Origin: Hyphomonadaceae bacterium | Lineage (GTDB): Bacteria; Pseudomonadota; Alphaproteobacteria; Caulobacterales; Maricaulaceae | Reading direction: 5' to 3' | DNA length: 38,437 bases | NCBI GenBank assembly: GCA_013001295.1 | Contig: JABDMW010000034.1 | Coordinates: forward strand, 1 to 38,437 | In this document: one piece after another, positions 25,242 to 33,416 of the stretch | Layout: every line of letters starts with the position of its first letter | Numbering within the stretch: the stretch's first letter is position 1 | Program-made: the position numbers and the translations under genes | The notes under the pieces: generated by a model | What the model was told of the DNA's origin: nothing | Seen by the model: the letters and a program-made list of their open reading frames with translations, nothing else | The model's database searches: none

Positions 25242-26504
25242 ATGTCTGCAAAGCAGTATAAGGCGCGGAGCGTCCAAAAAAGATATCGGGAAAACCGTGA
25301 CGGACACATTGCCGTTGTGACGGCTCTTGTTGGCTTGCCATTATTATTGATGGTGAGCATCGCGTTGGATTTGGGCAATGCATCGGCAAAGCGCGCAAAT
25401 ATAAGAGCAGGTGCGGACGCGGCGGCTTTGGCTTCGGTCATTCCGGCCAATTTATCTGATGATGAGCGGGCAGCATTTGCTAAACGGGCTTTCGTAGAAA
25501 ACTATTTCGGCAAAGAAAAGGTGGACCTGGCTGTCAAAGCGACGCGCGAACAAGTTGATATCGAAGCCCATATTCAAGTCCCAACACTTCTGAGCAGCAT
25601 GATTGGCAAAGACCATATCGACGTTCGCGAGCGATCCTCAGCGATTGTCACACGGGCTGATGTTGTGTGCGTGCTGGCACTCGACCCGAAAGGGGATCGC
25701 GCGATCGAGTTTTTGGATAATGCCAAATTTAACTCGCCCGAATGTTCCGTCCAGGCGAATTCGACAAGTTCATTGGCGATTAATTCCGAGGTTGTAACGC
25801 CACCGGTCGCAAAATCATTTTGCACATCTGGCGTTAGTCGCGGCCGGTTTTCTCCTTTGGTGAAGCATGCCTGTACGCCGATCGTCGACCCCTATGCGAA
25901 TTTAATCCCACCGGCAGACGGACCTTGTCTCGACATGACTGCCCTGGGAATCAAAGGGGGTCGCGTCATCAATAACACAGTTCTGATCCCGGGTACTTAT
26001 TGCGGCAGCCTGACAATTGACGGCACCAATATCACCATGTTGCCCGGGACGTATATTATGAAAGACAAGTCGCTCTGGATTAAAAACGGCTCACAATTGA
26101 CAGGGAAAGGGGTCACAATAGCTTTCAAAGGGCAGAATGCAATTGTGGAAATCGAATCCGGATCATCCGTTGACCTTACAGGACCCGCCACCGGACCCTA
26201 TAAAGGCCTGGTCTTTTACCAGACCAAAGAAGGCTTACGGGCCAACCATAATTTACCGTCTTCGACCAGTACGATTATCGGCGGTTCCAGCCTGAAGTTA
26301 ACGGGTACGGCCTATTTCCCGACGCAAAAACTGGTCATTACCAGTGACAAACCGGTGGCGGCACAAGCGCCCGCAACAGCGTTGATTGCTTATAATCTCC
26401 AGTTCGGCGGCCAAAGCGTAACCGAAATCCATGTCGATCATGAAACCGCCGGCTTGCCGCCTTTACTGCCGCGTTCGGATGAAGGTGCACGGTTGATTGA
26501 GTAA
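25242..26504 (+). CDS. Tad-domain six-cysteine repeat protein, paralogue A1
   Basis: This 420-residue protein is the first of five paralogues. The N-terminus is Tad/TadE-G-like: NRDGHIAVV, then a membrane segment (about residues 27-43) and ADAAALASVIPANL, as in pseudopilin-like proteins. Residues of about 60-135 form a conserved extracellular part (ENYFGKEKVDL, VDIEAHIQVPTLLSSM). A module with exactly six cysteines follows (DVVC, PEC, SFC, HAC, GPC, GTYC), and then PGTY-containing repeats (LIPGTYCGSLTI, MLPGTYIMKDKSLWI, LTGKGVTIAFKG) that look like beta-helix rungs. The end is PPLLPRSDEGARLIE. It is probably exported and surface-associated; its function is unknown. TTGGA precedes the ATG. Confidence 0.9.
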   Translation: MSAKQYKARSVQKRYRENRDGHIAVVTALVGLPLLLMVSIALDLGNASAKRANIRAGADAAALASVIPANLSDDERAAFAKRAFVENYFGKEKVDLAVKATREQVDIEAHIQVPTLLSSMIGKDHIDVRERSSAIVTRADVVCVLALDPKGDRAIEFLDNAKFNSPECSVQANSTSSLAINSEVVTPPVAKSFCTSGVSRGRFSPLVKHACTPIVDPYANLIPPADGPCLDMTALGIKGGRVINNTVLIPGTYCGSLTIDGTNITMLPGTYIMKDKSLWIKNGSQLTGKGVTIAFKGQNAIVEIESGSSVDLTGPATGPYKGLVFYQTKEGLRANHNLPSSTSTIIGGSSLKLTGTAYFPTQKLVITSDKPVAAQAPATALIAYNLQFGGQSVTEIHVDHETAGLPPLLPRSDEGARLIE

Positions 26505-26552
26505 TTGATTTAAACCGACTGATCCCCCTTAACCTTAAATTCACTATGGTTT

Positions 26553-26568
26553 TTAATCTGATCCTAAC
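26553..26568 (+). promoter_or_regulatory. Near-consensus CtrA-type box upstream of paralogue A2
   Basis: The sequence reads TTAA-N7-CTAAC, one mismatch from TTAA-N7-TTAAC. It lies about 53 bases before the A2 start. CtrA binding is a proposal from the motif only. Confidence 0.35.
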
Positions 26569-26620
26569 ACTGTTGTATTAGTAGGAGCTTATTAAACCGC
26601 ATTTTGGAGTTGGGATTACC

Positions 26621-27847
26621 GTGTATTTGTTAGATAAAATTGCACGGGGCGCACAAAAATATTTACGGTACCGTGATGGACATATTGCCGTTTTTACGGC
26701 TCTGATCGGTTTGCCATTATTATTGATGGTGAGTGTGGCCATGGATATGGGAAATGCATCAGCAAAACGTGCCAATCTGGTCGCCGGTATAGACGCAGCC
26801 GCCTTGGCAGCGGTCATTCCAGCCAATTTGACTAATGATGAACGAATTGCATATGCGAAAAAAGCGTTTACTGAAAATTATTTCGGCAAGGAAAAAGTGG
26901 CGCTGGACGTAAAGGCAACGCGCGAGCGGGTTGACATTGAAGCCCATATTCAAGTTCCGACCTTGCTCAGCGGTATGGTCGGCAAGGATTTTTTGGATGT
27001 TCGGGAACGCGCGTCAGCGGTTCTCACCACAAATGATGTTATTTGTGCTCTCGCTTTAGATCCATCCAGCGCCCAGGCAGTAACATTCAAGGGACAAAAT
27101 GTTTTCAAAGCGCCGGAATGCTCGGTGCAAGTCAATTCATCCAGTCCTGAGGCAATGATTTCAACAGCAAGTACGCCGCCCTCGGCGAAATCCTTTTGTG
27201 TTTACGGTAGTCATACCGGCACTTATTCTCCGCCGGCACGGTCCAATTGTACGAAAATCGATGATCCCTATCAGGGAGTGCCGATTCCCGTTTCCGGACC
27301 GTGTGACTACGTCAATTACGAGGCTAAACAAATAACAACCGTTTTGAAGCCGGGTACCTATTGCGGTGGCATTAGGATCAACAAGTCAAAAGTTACGTTT
27401 AATCCCGGGTTGTATGTTATTGAAGACGGCCCGTTTCAAATTGTTGGCGCCTCGGATGTTAAAGGCAGCGGTGTCAGTTTTGCCCTGAAGGGGCCGTCTT
27501 CCTTTTATTCGAGTGTGTCGCAGGCAAGAATTGATTTAACCGCTCCCGCAACCGGAACGTATAAAGGGTTGGTGATTTTTCAGGATAAAGCGTCCAATCC
27601 TGGATCGACGAGCACAATTTCTGGCGGAACTTATGTTCGATTGGTCGGTACTTTATATTTCCCCACCCATGTTTTGAATATCGGCGGTAATGGCGATTTG
27701 GGGACTTTATCGGAAGCGACTTCCTATATTGCCTATCGACTGAATTTTGCTGGAAGAAGCCTGGTTGAAATTCATGTTGATCATGAGTCCGGTGGCATTC
27801 CGCCTTTGTTGCCCCGTTCCGACGAGGGTGCACGTCTCGTAAAATAG
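26621..27847 (+). CDS. Tad-domain six-cysteine repeat protein, paralogue A2
   Basis: This 408-residue close paralogue of A1 has a near-identical N-terminus (HIAVFTALIGLPLLLMVSVA, then DAAALAAVIPANL) and the same six cysteines in the same order (DVIC, PEC, SFC, SNC, GPC, GTYC). The repeat part has LKPGTYCGGIRI and FNPGLYVIEDGPFQI, and the end is PPLLPRSDEGARLVK. Unlike its neighbours it begins at a GTG at 26621, with GGAG eleven bases upstream. The middle and repeat regions differ from A1 much more than the N-terminus and the last 30 residues do. Confidence 0.9.
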   Translation: MYLLDKIARGAQKYLRYRDGHIAVFTALIGLPLLLMVSVAMDMGNASAKRANLVAGIDAAALAAVIPANLTNDERIAYAKKAFTENYFGKEKVALDVKATRERVDIEAHIQVPTLLSGMVGKDFLDVRERASAVLTTNDVICALALDPSSAQAVTFKGQNVFKAPECSVQVNSSSPEAMISTASTPPSAKSFCVYGSHTGTYSPPARSNCTKIDDPYQGVPIPVSGPCDYVNYEAKQITTVLKPGTYCGGIRINKSKVTFNPGLYVIEDGPFQIVGASDVKGSGVSFALKGPSSFYSSVSQARIDLTAPATGTYKGLVIFQDKASNPGSTSTISGGTYVRLVGTLYFPTHVLNIGGNGDLGTLSEATSYIAYRLNFAGRSLVEIHVDHESGGIPPLLPRSDEGARLVK

Positions 27848-27926
27848 GATTTAATTTACGCTCGGTTAGGGTTGTTTGTTTGGCTGAGATTAAAGATTAA
27901 AACGTAATATTCGTAAAATATAATAT

Positions 27927-29207
27927 ATGTGGGAAAAATTGTTGGTGGGTATGTTAAAAAAATATCTTAAAAATTCGAGCGGAAATGTCGCCATGATGTT
28001 CGTCGGCGCCACCATGTTGTGCCTGGCGGGCATTGGCACTGCCCTGGACCTGACGGCCATGTCGCGGAAGAAAACTAATTTCCAGGGATATGCCGATGCT
28101 GCAGTCCTGGCGGCTGCGAAATCCGGCCTGACAGATCTCAACGAGTTGCAGGATATCGTAGATAAATCCGTATTGGCAAACAGTATGGGTGACACCAGCC
28201 TGGTAGCAAAACTAACCGTGACATTGGGTGGGAATTTACGCGTCGTCGTTCGCGGTTACCATAATATGATGATTATGGACATGTTCGGGAATACCAATTC
28301 CGATGTCTCGGCCGGGGCCGAAGCACCATTCGGGACGGAGGGCGTTGTTGAAATTGCGCTCGTGCTCGATATTACCGGGTCAATGAAGGGGACCAAATTA
28401 TCGTCCCTTAAAACAGCCGCCAATGCGCTGATTGATACCATTGATGCCTACGACAATGACAAATACCGTGTCGCTGTCATCCCGTTCCGCGATTATGTCA
28501 ATATCGGCCAATCGCGCTCCGGTGAACCCTGGTTGTTTTTGGACTATGCGCCAGTCGGGAATGATGACGATGACGACGATGACGACGATGATGACGACGA
28601 TGACGATGACGACGATGATGACGCTTCGACTATGAGCGTCTGGAATGGATGTGCAGGGTCGCGCGTCTTACCTTGGACACACCGTCCCTATGCTGGCCCC
28701 GCTCCGATTCCCGGCGCCATGAATATCAACTGTGGTCAGGAAATTTTACCACTGACCAATAATATGACCAGCGTTCATGCCAAGATCAACTCATTAACCG
28801 CCCAGAGTTGGACCTACATTCCCACGGGACTCATGTGGGGCTGGCGTGCGCTCGACGGTCAGCCGCCGTTGACCGAAGCTGCATCCGTGCCGAAAAAAGA
28901 CAAAACCTCGGTTCTGATCCTGATGACGGACGGCGCTAACACAAAATCTCAAAACGGTGTTTTTCATGACGCCAATGACACCAATGTGGCTAATGCCTTG
29001 ACGCGATCCATGTGCGCCAAAGTCAAAGCGGACAAGATACAGCTGTATACGGTTGCCTATGAGCTCGACAATGCCACGACGCTTGATATTTTGCGACAAT
29101 GTGCAACCAAGAATTCCATGTATTTCGACGCAAATGATGCCTCATCCCTGCGCGACGCTTTTGATGAGATTGCCGATAACCTGGTGAATGTCAGGTTGAC
29201 GCGGTAA
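27927..29207 (+). CDS. TadG-like von Willebrand A protein with a 20-aspartate run
   Basis: This 426-residue protein has a Tad-type N-terminus (SSGNVAMMFVGATML... membrane segment ...YADAAVLAAAK) followed by a von Willebrand factor A domain from about residue 138. The metal-ion site is complete enough to function: DITGSM at 148-153 and LMTDGAN near residue 330. An insert in the domain contains 20 consecutive Asp residues (213-232). The C-terminus is EIADNLVNVRLTR. TadG proteins anchor or assemble Flp pili. The start may be the ATG at 27927 or the in-frame ATG at 27951 (MLKKYLKN); a TATAAT at 27919-27924 would favour the latter. It interrupts the paralogue series between A2 and A3. Confidence 0.88.
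   Translation: MWEKLLVGMLKKYLKNSSGNVAMMFVGATMLCLAGIGTALDLTAMSRKKTNFQGYADAAVLAAAKSGLTDLNELQDIVDKSVLANSMGDTSLVAKLTVTLGGNLRVVVRGYHNMMIMDMFGNTNSDVSAGAEAPFGTEGVVEIALVLDITGSMKGTKLSSLKTAANALIDTIDAYDNDKYRVAVIPFRDYVNIGQSRSGEPWLFLDYAPVGNDDDDDDDDDDDDDDDDDDDDASTMSVWNGCAGSRVLPWTHRPYAGPAPIPGAMNINCGQEILPLTNNMTSVHAKINSLTAQSWTYIPTGLMWGWRALDGQPPLTEAASVPKKDKTSVLILMTDGANTKSQNGVFHDANDTNVANALTRSMCAKVKADKIQLYTVAYELDNATTLDILRQCATKNSMYFDANDASSLRDAFDEIADNLVNVRLTR
28563..28622 (+). repeat. (GAY)20 aspartate-codon tract
   Basis: Twenty successive GAT/GAC codons stand in frame inside the VWA protein gene. GAT and GAC alternate irregularly, so it is not a pure microsatellite, but it is repetitive enough for length changes by slippage or recombination, always in steps of one residue. 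Confidence 0.9.
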
Positions 29208-29214
29208 CCAAATT

Positions 29215-29290
29215 TCTATTGCTGCATATAGAGTCGGAGAAGTGCCGCCTCTACCACCGCGTTCGAACGAGGGCGCGCCTGGTCAAGAAA
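29215..29290 (+). pseudogene. Decayed 3' end of an A-type paralogue
   Basis: Read from 29215, this stretch encodes SIAAYRVGEVPPLPPRSNEGA, then a two-base loss where Arg is expected, and then codons for LVKK in the shifted frame. It matches the C-terminus of the A-type proteins (ATSYIAYRL... then GGIPPLLPRSDEGARLVK) with about 20 codons missing after IAYR. No open frame precedes it, because the VWA gene ends at 29207. It is best read as the leftover of a deleted or recombined paralogue. Confidence 0.75.
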
Positions 29291-29315
29291 TTTTCGAACC
29301 GTGACCGCTCTGATT

Positions 29316-29332
29316 TTAATACATAATTAACC
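29316..29332 (+). promoter_or_regulatory. Perfect CtrA-type box upstream of paralogue A3
   Basis: TTAATACATAATTAACC matches TTAA-N7-TTAAC exactly. It is intergenic, 76 bases before the A3 ATG. CtrA controls pilus and flagellar genes in Caulobacter and relatives, so the position is sensible, but binding is inferred from the motif. Confidence 0.5.
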
Positions 29333-29407
29333 ATATAAATAAGTTCAAATGAAAGGGTACTGACCTAGTATCCTTACATTGAAACCAACTAGGGATTGGG
29401 GAACACC

Positions 29408-30649
29408 ATGTCTGTAAGGAATTACACGGCACGGGGCGCACAGAAATATCTGCAAAACCGCGAGGGGCATATTGCCGTTGTTTCGGGGCTTCTTGGGCTA
29501 CCGTTATTATTAATGGTCGGCGTTGCGCTCGACGTCGGCAACGCGTCAGCCAAGCGCGCCAATATCGCTGCCGGTATTGATGCTGCCGCATTGGCATCTG
29601 TCATTCCGGCGAATTTGGATGAAGATGAGCGCATCGCCTTTGCGAAAAAGGCTTTTACGGAAAATTATTTTGGCAAACAGAACGTCAATCTGGACGTAAA
29701 AGCAACACGAGAACGTGTCGATATCGTCGCCCGCGCTCAAATCCCGACCTATTTAAGCGGGATTGTCGGTAAAGATTATATCAATGTCAGCGAAAATGCA
29801 TCGGCCATTGTGACAACATCGGACGTTGTCTGTGTGTTGGCCCTCGACCCCGTCAGCAAAAATTCGCTTGAATTTTCAAAAAATGCCCAATTTGTTGCGC
29901 CGTCCTGTTCCGTTCAGGTCAATTCAACCGCCGCTGGGGCGTTGGTATCGAAAGGCAGCTATCGACCGCAAGCCCAGTCATTCTGCGTCGCGGGTACCAG
30001 TAAAGGGCATTTTAACGGGACGTTAAAGCACGCCTGCACGCCTTTAAACGATCCGTATAAGGGAATTCCTGAGCCTGTCGACGGTCCGTGCATTGCGCTG
30101 TCAAAACTCAAAACCAAGGGAAATAGCGCGATCGACAAAGCTTATCTGTATCCGGGAACCTATTGTGATGGATTGGATGTGATGGGTACCGATGTTACTT
30201 TTGCACCTGGTACATACATATTCCCGAAAGGCAAATTGCGGTTGCGCAAAGGATCGCAATCAACAGCCAAAGGCGTGACATTTATCTTGAAAGATAAAGT
30301 AACATTCTGGATGGAAGACGGAGCCGAGCTGAATTTGACCGCACCTTCGGACGGGCCATATGCGGGACTTGCGCTCTATCAAGCCGCAGGTGCGAAAAAA
30401 GGGGGCTCTAAAAACCGTATCCGCTCAGGCGCGGGGGTCTCGATCACGGGAACGGTGTATTTGCCTAACCAACGCCTGGAAATCTCAAGTGAAAGCCCGG
30501 TCATTTCCGAGGCGCCGGCGACATCATTTATAGCTCACAATATTCTGTTTACCGGCGATGCGAAAGTGCGTGTCAATGTGGACCATGAAAAAGGCGGTTT
30601 GCCGCCGATCATGCCCCGTTCAGACGAGGGCGCGCGTCTCGTAAAGTAG
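29408..30649 (+). CDS. Tad-domain six-cysteine repeat protein, paralogue A3
   Basis: This protein is about 413 residues from the ATG at 29408 (MSVRNYTARGAQKYL), which has GGGGA seven bases upstream and matches the start of A1. It has the same plan: a Tad-type membrane N-terminus, DAAALASVIPANL, ENYFGKQNVNL, six cysteines (DVVC, PSC, SFC, HAC, GPC, GTYC), PGTY repeats (LYPGTYCDGLDV, FAPGTYIFPKGKLRL, AKGVTFILKD), and the end PPIMPRSDEGARLVK. The intergenic region in front holds the relic of another A copy and a CtrA-type box. It is probably an exported surface protein of unknown role. Confidence 0.9.
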   Translation: MSVRNYTARGAQKYLQNREGHIAVVSGLLGLPLLLMVGVALDVGNASAKRANIAAGIDAAALASVIPANLDEDERIAFAKKAFTENYFGKQNVNLDVKATRERVDIVARAQIPTYLSGIVGKDYINVSENASAIVTTSDVVCVLALDPVSKNSLEFSKNAQFVAPSCSVQVNSTAAGALVSKGSYRPQAQSFCVAGTSKGHFNGTLKHACTPLNDPYKGIPEPVDGPCIALSKLKTKGNSAIDKAYLYPGTYCDGLDVMGTDVTFAPGTYIFPKGKLRLRKGSQSTAKGVTFILKDKVTFWMEDGAELNLTAPSDGPYAGLALYQAAGAKKGGSKNRIRSGAGVSITGTVYLPNQRLEISSESPVISEAPATSFIAHNILFTGDAKVRVNVDHEKGGLPPIMPRSDEGARLVK

Positions 30650-30719
30650 GTGCAATCAAAAGTTTTATTGACGGGATATTAATTATAATAGGCAGAAGAA
30701 TTTTAGTTCTCTTTTCGTA

Positions 30720-32045
30720 ATGTGGTCGGAGAAAATAGTAGGCAGGGAAATGTTAAAGCGCTTAAAAAAAATGGGCACAGAATATACCGCAAACGAAAGC
30801 GGCAATATGATGATGATGGTTGGGGTCAGCCTGACCGTCTTCATGCTGTGCGGTGCAATGGTAACAGATGTCTCACTTTGGCGTTCGCAACAGGACAAAC
30901 TGCAGAATGCGGCTGATTCAGCCGCCCTTGCCGGCGCGATCGTCTTGAGCGGTAACGCGCATTACGTCTCCCCGGATGATGGCGATCATGGTGATGACGA
31001 TTATCAAAGCGAAGATGAGGATGACCCGGACTATTCCCGTAAACGCGAGGCAAAAATTACTGCCCGTAAAGTGGCACGTGAAGCCAATGACACCACCCTT
31101 GAAGGCTATAAAAGCAAGATCGTTGTCAACCCGAAAACGGATACCGTCAGCGTGGATTTAACCGTCGGCGTGCCACGTATGTTTTCCGCAATGTTTATGA
31201 AGGCCGACCCCTCGGTCAAGGCCAGCGCCGTGGCCACGGTTGTGCACCGGGACGATTTGAATTGTATTTACATCATGGATCCAGCCGGCGACCAGGCTCT
31301 GAAACTGGATGGGCAAGGCACGCTTATGGGACCGTCCTGCGGTATCCAGGTTCAGTCCACATCCGCGACAGCTCTTGTCAACGGCACGTCCGCCAGCATT
31401 CATGCGGACCGGATTTGCGTGGCCGGCGGCTATACCGGGTCGGGTTATCAACCGACGCCAAATTCCGGATGCAGTATTGATCCGGATCCGTTTGCCAAGC
31501 TGAATGTGCCGGCTGGCGGGTCCTGCACGCATACGAATTACATGGTAACTGCGTCGGAAACCCTGTATCCGGGAACTTATTGCGGTGGTATCCAGATCGG
31601 TAATGATTTTGCGGTCAATCTTGCACCTGGCCGGTACTATATCCGTGACGGAAACTTGAAAATGACAAATAATGCAAGCCTGACGGGCGACCGGGTTGTT
31701 TTTATTCTCGACGGGGATTCCAGTATCGATTCAAATTCAACTGGAAAATTTGTCACCACGCCGCCAGTGCGAGGTCCTTTAAAGGGATTCAGCGTTGTTG
31801 AGCGTTCACCTGCCGGTAATAATAAATCCAAAATTACCGGAAATGGTTCGATTGATTTCACCGGAACAATTTATACGCCAAGCCAGATTTGGGAATTGAC
31901 CGGTAAATCAGACGGTAACTCACATACGCCGTCCTACGGTTCTATCCTGGCGTACCGACTTAAGGTGACAGGGAAGGGCAATTTAAATATCAGCCCGCAA
32001 GATACAGGCGCGAAAGTCAAGGAAACCGTGCGTCTGGTGAAATAG
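30720..32045 (+). CDS. Tad-domain six-cysteine repeat protein, paralogue B1, with an acidic insert
   Basis: This 441-residue member is of a second subtype. It has a Tad-type N-terminus (ESGNMMMMVGVSLTVFMLCG... then NAADSAALAGAIVL), then an acidic insert of about 30 residues (SPDDGDHGDDDYQSEDEDD...) absent from B2. Next come ANDTTLEGYKS and VPRMFSAMFMKADPSV, the six cysteines (LNC, PSC, RIC, SGC, GSC, GTYC) and PGTY-like repeats (LYPGTYCGGIQI, LAPGRYYIRDGNLKM). It ends in KETVRLVK. A seventh cysteine lies in the membrane segment. The start could be the ATG at 30720 or the one at 30750 (MLKRLKK), which has AGGG close upstream. Confidence 0.89.
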   Translation: MWSEKIVGREMLKRLKKMGTEYTANESGNMMMMVGVSLTVFMLCGAMVTDVSLWRSQQDKLQNAADSAALAGAIVLSGNAHYVSPDDGDHGDDDYQSEDEDDPDYSRKREAKITARKVAREANDTTLEGYKSKIVVNPKTDTVSVDLTVGVPRMFSAMFMKADPSVKASAVATVVHRDDLNCIYIMDPAGDQALKLDGQGTLMGPSCGIQVQSTSATALVNGTSASIHADRICVAGGYTGSGYQPTPNSGCSIDPDPFAKLNVPAGGSCTHTNYMVTASETLYPGTYCGGIQIGNDFAVNLAPGRYYIRDGNLKMTNNASLTGDRVVFILDGDSSIDSNSTGKFVTTPPVRGPLKGFSVVERSPAGNNKSKITGNGSIDFTGTIYTPSQIWELTGKSDGNSHTPSYGSILAYRLKVTGKGNLNISPQDTGAKVKETVRLVK

Positions 32046-32184
32046 TAATTACCTGTCGAGGCTGTACTATTATAATTGCTTAGAAGAAGTTTAATTTAAG
32101 CTGTTGTTCACCCTGTTCCTTTGCCCGACTTAAAGGCTTTATCGTTAGATAGGACGTCTATCGAAAAGGATTTTGGGGCTGAAA

Positions 32185-33414
32185 ATGCAATCCTTGCGCA
32201 AATATTTGTATGAAACGAGCGGCAATATGGCGATGTTTGCCGGCCTCGCTTTCTTTGCGGTGATGGCGGGTGTAGCTGCCGGGTCAGATGTGGTTGTATG
32301 GCAGGCGCAGCAAAACAAGCTACAGGATGCCGCCGATGCCGCGGCTTTGGCCGGGGCCGTCAGGCTCGGTAAGGGCGGCAATAAAATTGAACGTACTGTA
32401 CACAAAGAAGCCCACTCTTTTGCTAGCGAAGGAAACGATACGACGTTGCAAGGCTTTCAAAGTGATGTGGTCATAGATCAGGACGCGGAAACCGTTTCGG
32501 TAAACCTGTCTGTTGAAGTACCGCGCATTTTCTCCAGCATGTTTATGAAAACCAACCCGACGGTTCGTGTCAAATCCGTGGCCAAGGTTGTGCATGGGCA
32601 GACCTCCTGTTTTTATGTTCTTGATCCCATTTCCACGGGCGCATTTTCAACAACCGGCAATGCTATCTTGAATGCCAATGCCTGCCGGATTGAAGTCCAT
32701 TCCACATCAGCATCCGCCATGACAAACTCTGGCGACGCCACGGTTACTGCCGACGAAATCTGCGTGGCCGGCGGGTATACCGGCGCAGGATATTCGCCGG
32801 CACCGCTAACGAATTGCTCTGGGAGTTCGGATCCTTTCGCAGGATTGGCGATTCCCACCGCCGGGCTTTGTGATCATACCAATCTCCACATCGCCGGAAG
32901 TGTGACGTTAAATCCGGGCACGTATTGCGGTGGTATCAAGGTCTCAAGCTCTGATGTTGTGACGCTCAATCCTGGTACCTATATCATCCAAGGCGGCCCA
33001 ATTAAAATTTCCGGCAGCGGTTCCATTGTCGGGGACGGAATTACCATCGTGCTTGATCAAAACGCCAGTGTGGATATCGCTGGAACCGGCCAATTTATTA
33101 CAACGCCGCCAACAACGGGCCCGCTCGAGGGGTATAGTATTGTGCAATCTCCGACGATGCCGCTGGGTCAAATCAGTAAAATTACCGGCGAAGGCCGTTT
33201 CGAGTTTCCGGGCATCATCTATATGCCACGCATGGATCTGGAAATTGCCGGGCGGGCTACGGGTAACACCTATACGCCAAGTTATGCCGCGATTGTTACA
33301 TATCAATTGAAACTGGCAGGGTCTGGCGAGTTGAATATCACAGCCAATACGGATGCATTTAATCAGGCCGTGGCGGCCAATATTACAAAATCATCAGCGC
33401 GACTGGTGCAGTAA
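32185..33414 (+). CDS. Tad-domain six-cysteine repeat protein, paralogue B2
   Basis: This protein of about 409 residues starts at the ATG at 32185 (MQSLRKYLYETSGNMAMF), with GGGG about six bases upstream; a TTG at 32173 is less likely. It is closest to B1: DAADAAALAGAVRL, GNDTTLQGFQSDVVI, VPRIFSSMFMKTNPTV and CVAGGYTGAGYSP are shared almost word for word. The six cysteines are TSC, NAC, EIC, TNC, GLC and GTYC. The repeats are LNPGTYCGGIKV, LNPGTYIIQGGPIKI and IVGDGITIVLDQ. It ends in SSARLVQ. It is the last gene of the array, and its stop lies two bases from the convergent Uup gene stop. Confidence 0.9.
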   Translation: MQSLRKYLYETSGNMAMFAGLAFFAVMAGVAAGSDVVVWQAQQNKLQDAADAAALAGAVRLGKGGNKIERTVHKEAHSFASEGNDTTLQGFQSDVVIDQDAETVSVNLSVEVPRIFSSMFMKTNPTVRVKSVAKVVHGQTSCFYVLDPISTGAFSTTGNAILNANACRIEVHSTSASAMTNSGDATVTADEICVAGGYTGAGYSPAPLTNCSGSSDPFAGLAIPTAGLCDHTNLHIAGSVTLNPGTYCGGIKVSSSDVVTLNPGTYIIQGGPIKISGSGSIVGDGITIVLDQNASVDIAGTGQFITTPPTTGPLEGYSIVQSPTMPLGQISKITGEGRFEFPGIIYMPRMDLEIAGRATGNTYTPSYAAIVTYQLKLAGSGELNITANTDAFNQAVAANITKSSARLVQ

Positions 33415-33416
33415 TT

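Noticed and set aside
28563-28622. Repeat tract as a possible CRISPR or noncoding repeat
   Set aside because: It is an in-frame GAT/GAC codon run inside a gene with good homology on both sides; there are no spacers and no repeat units of CRISPR length.
25242-33414. The array considered as a complete Tad pilus locus or a transposon-borne island
   Set aside because: No ATPase, secretin, prepilin peptidase or Flp pilin gene is present, and there are no transposase genes, integrases or flanking repeats that I could see.
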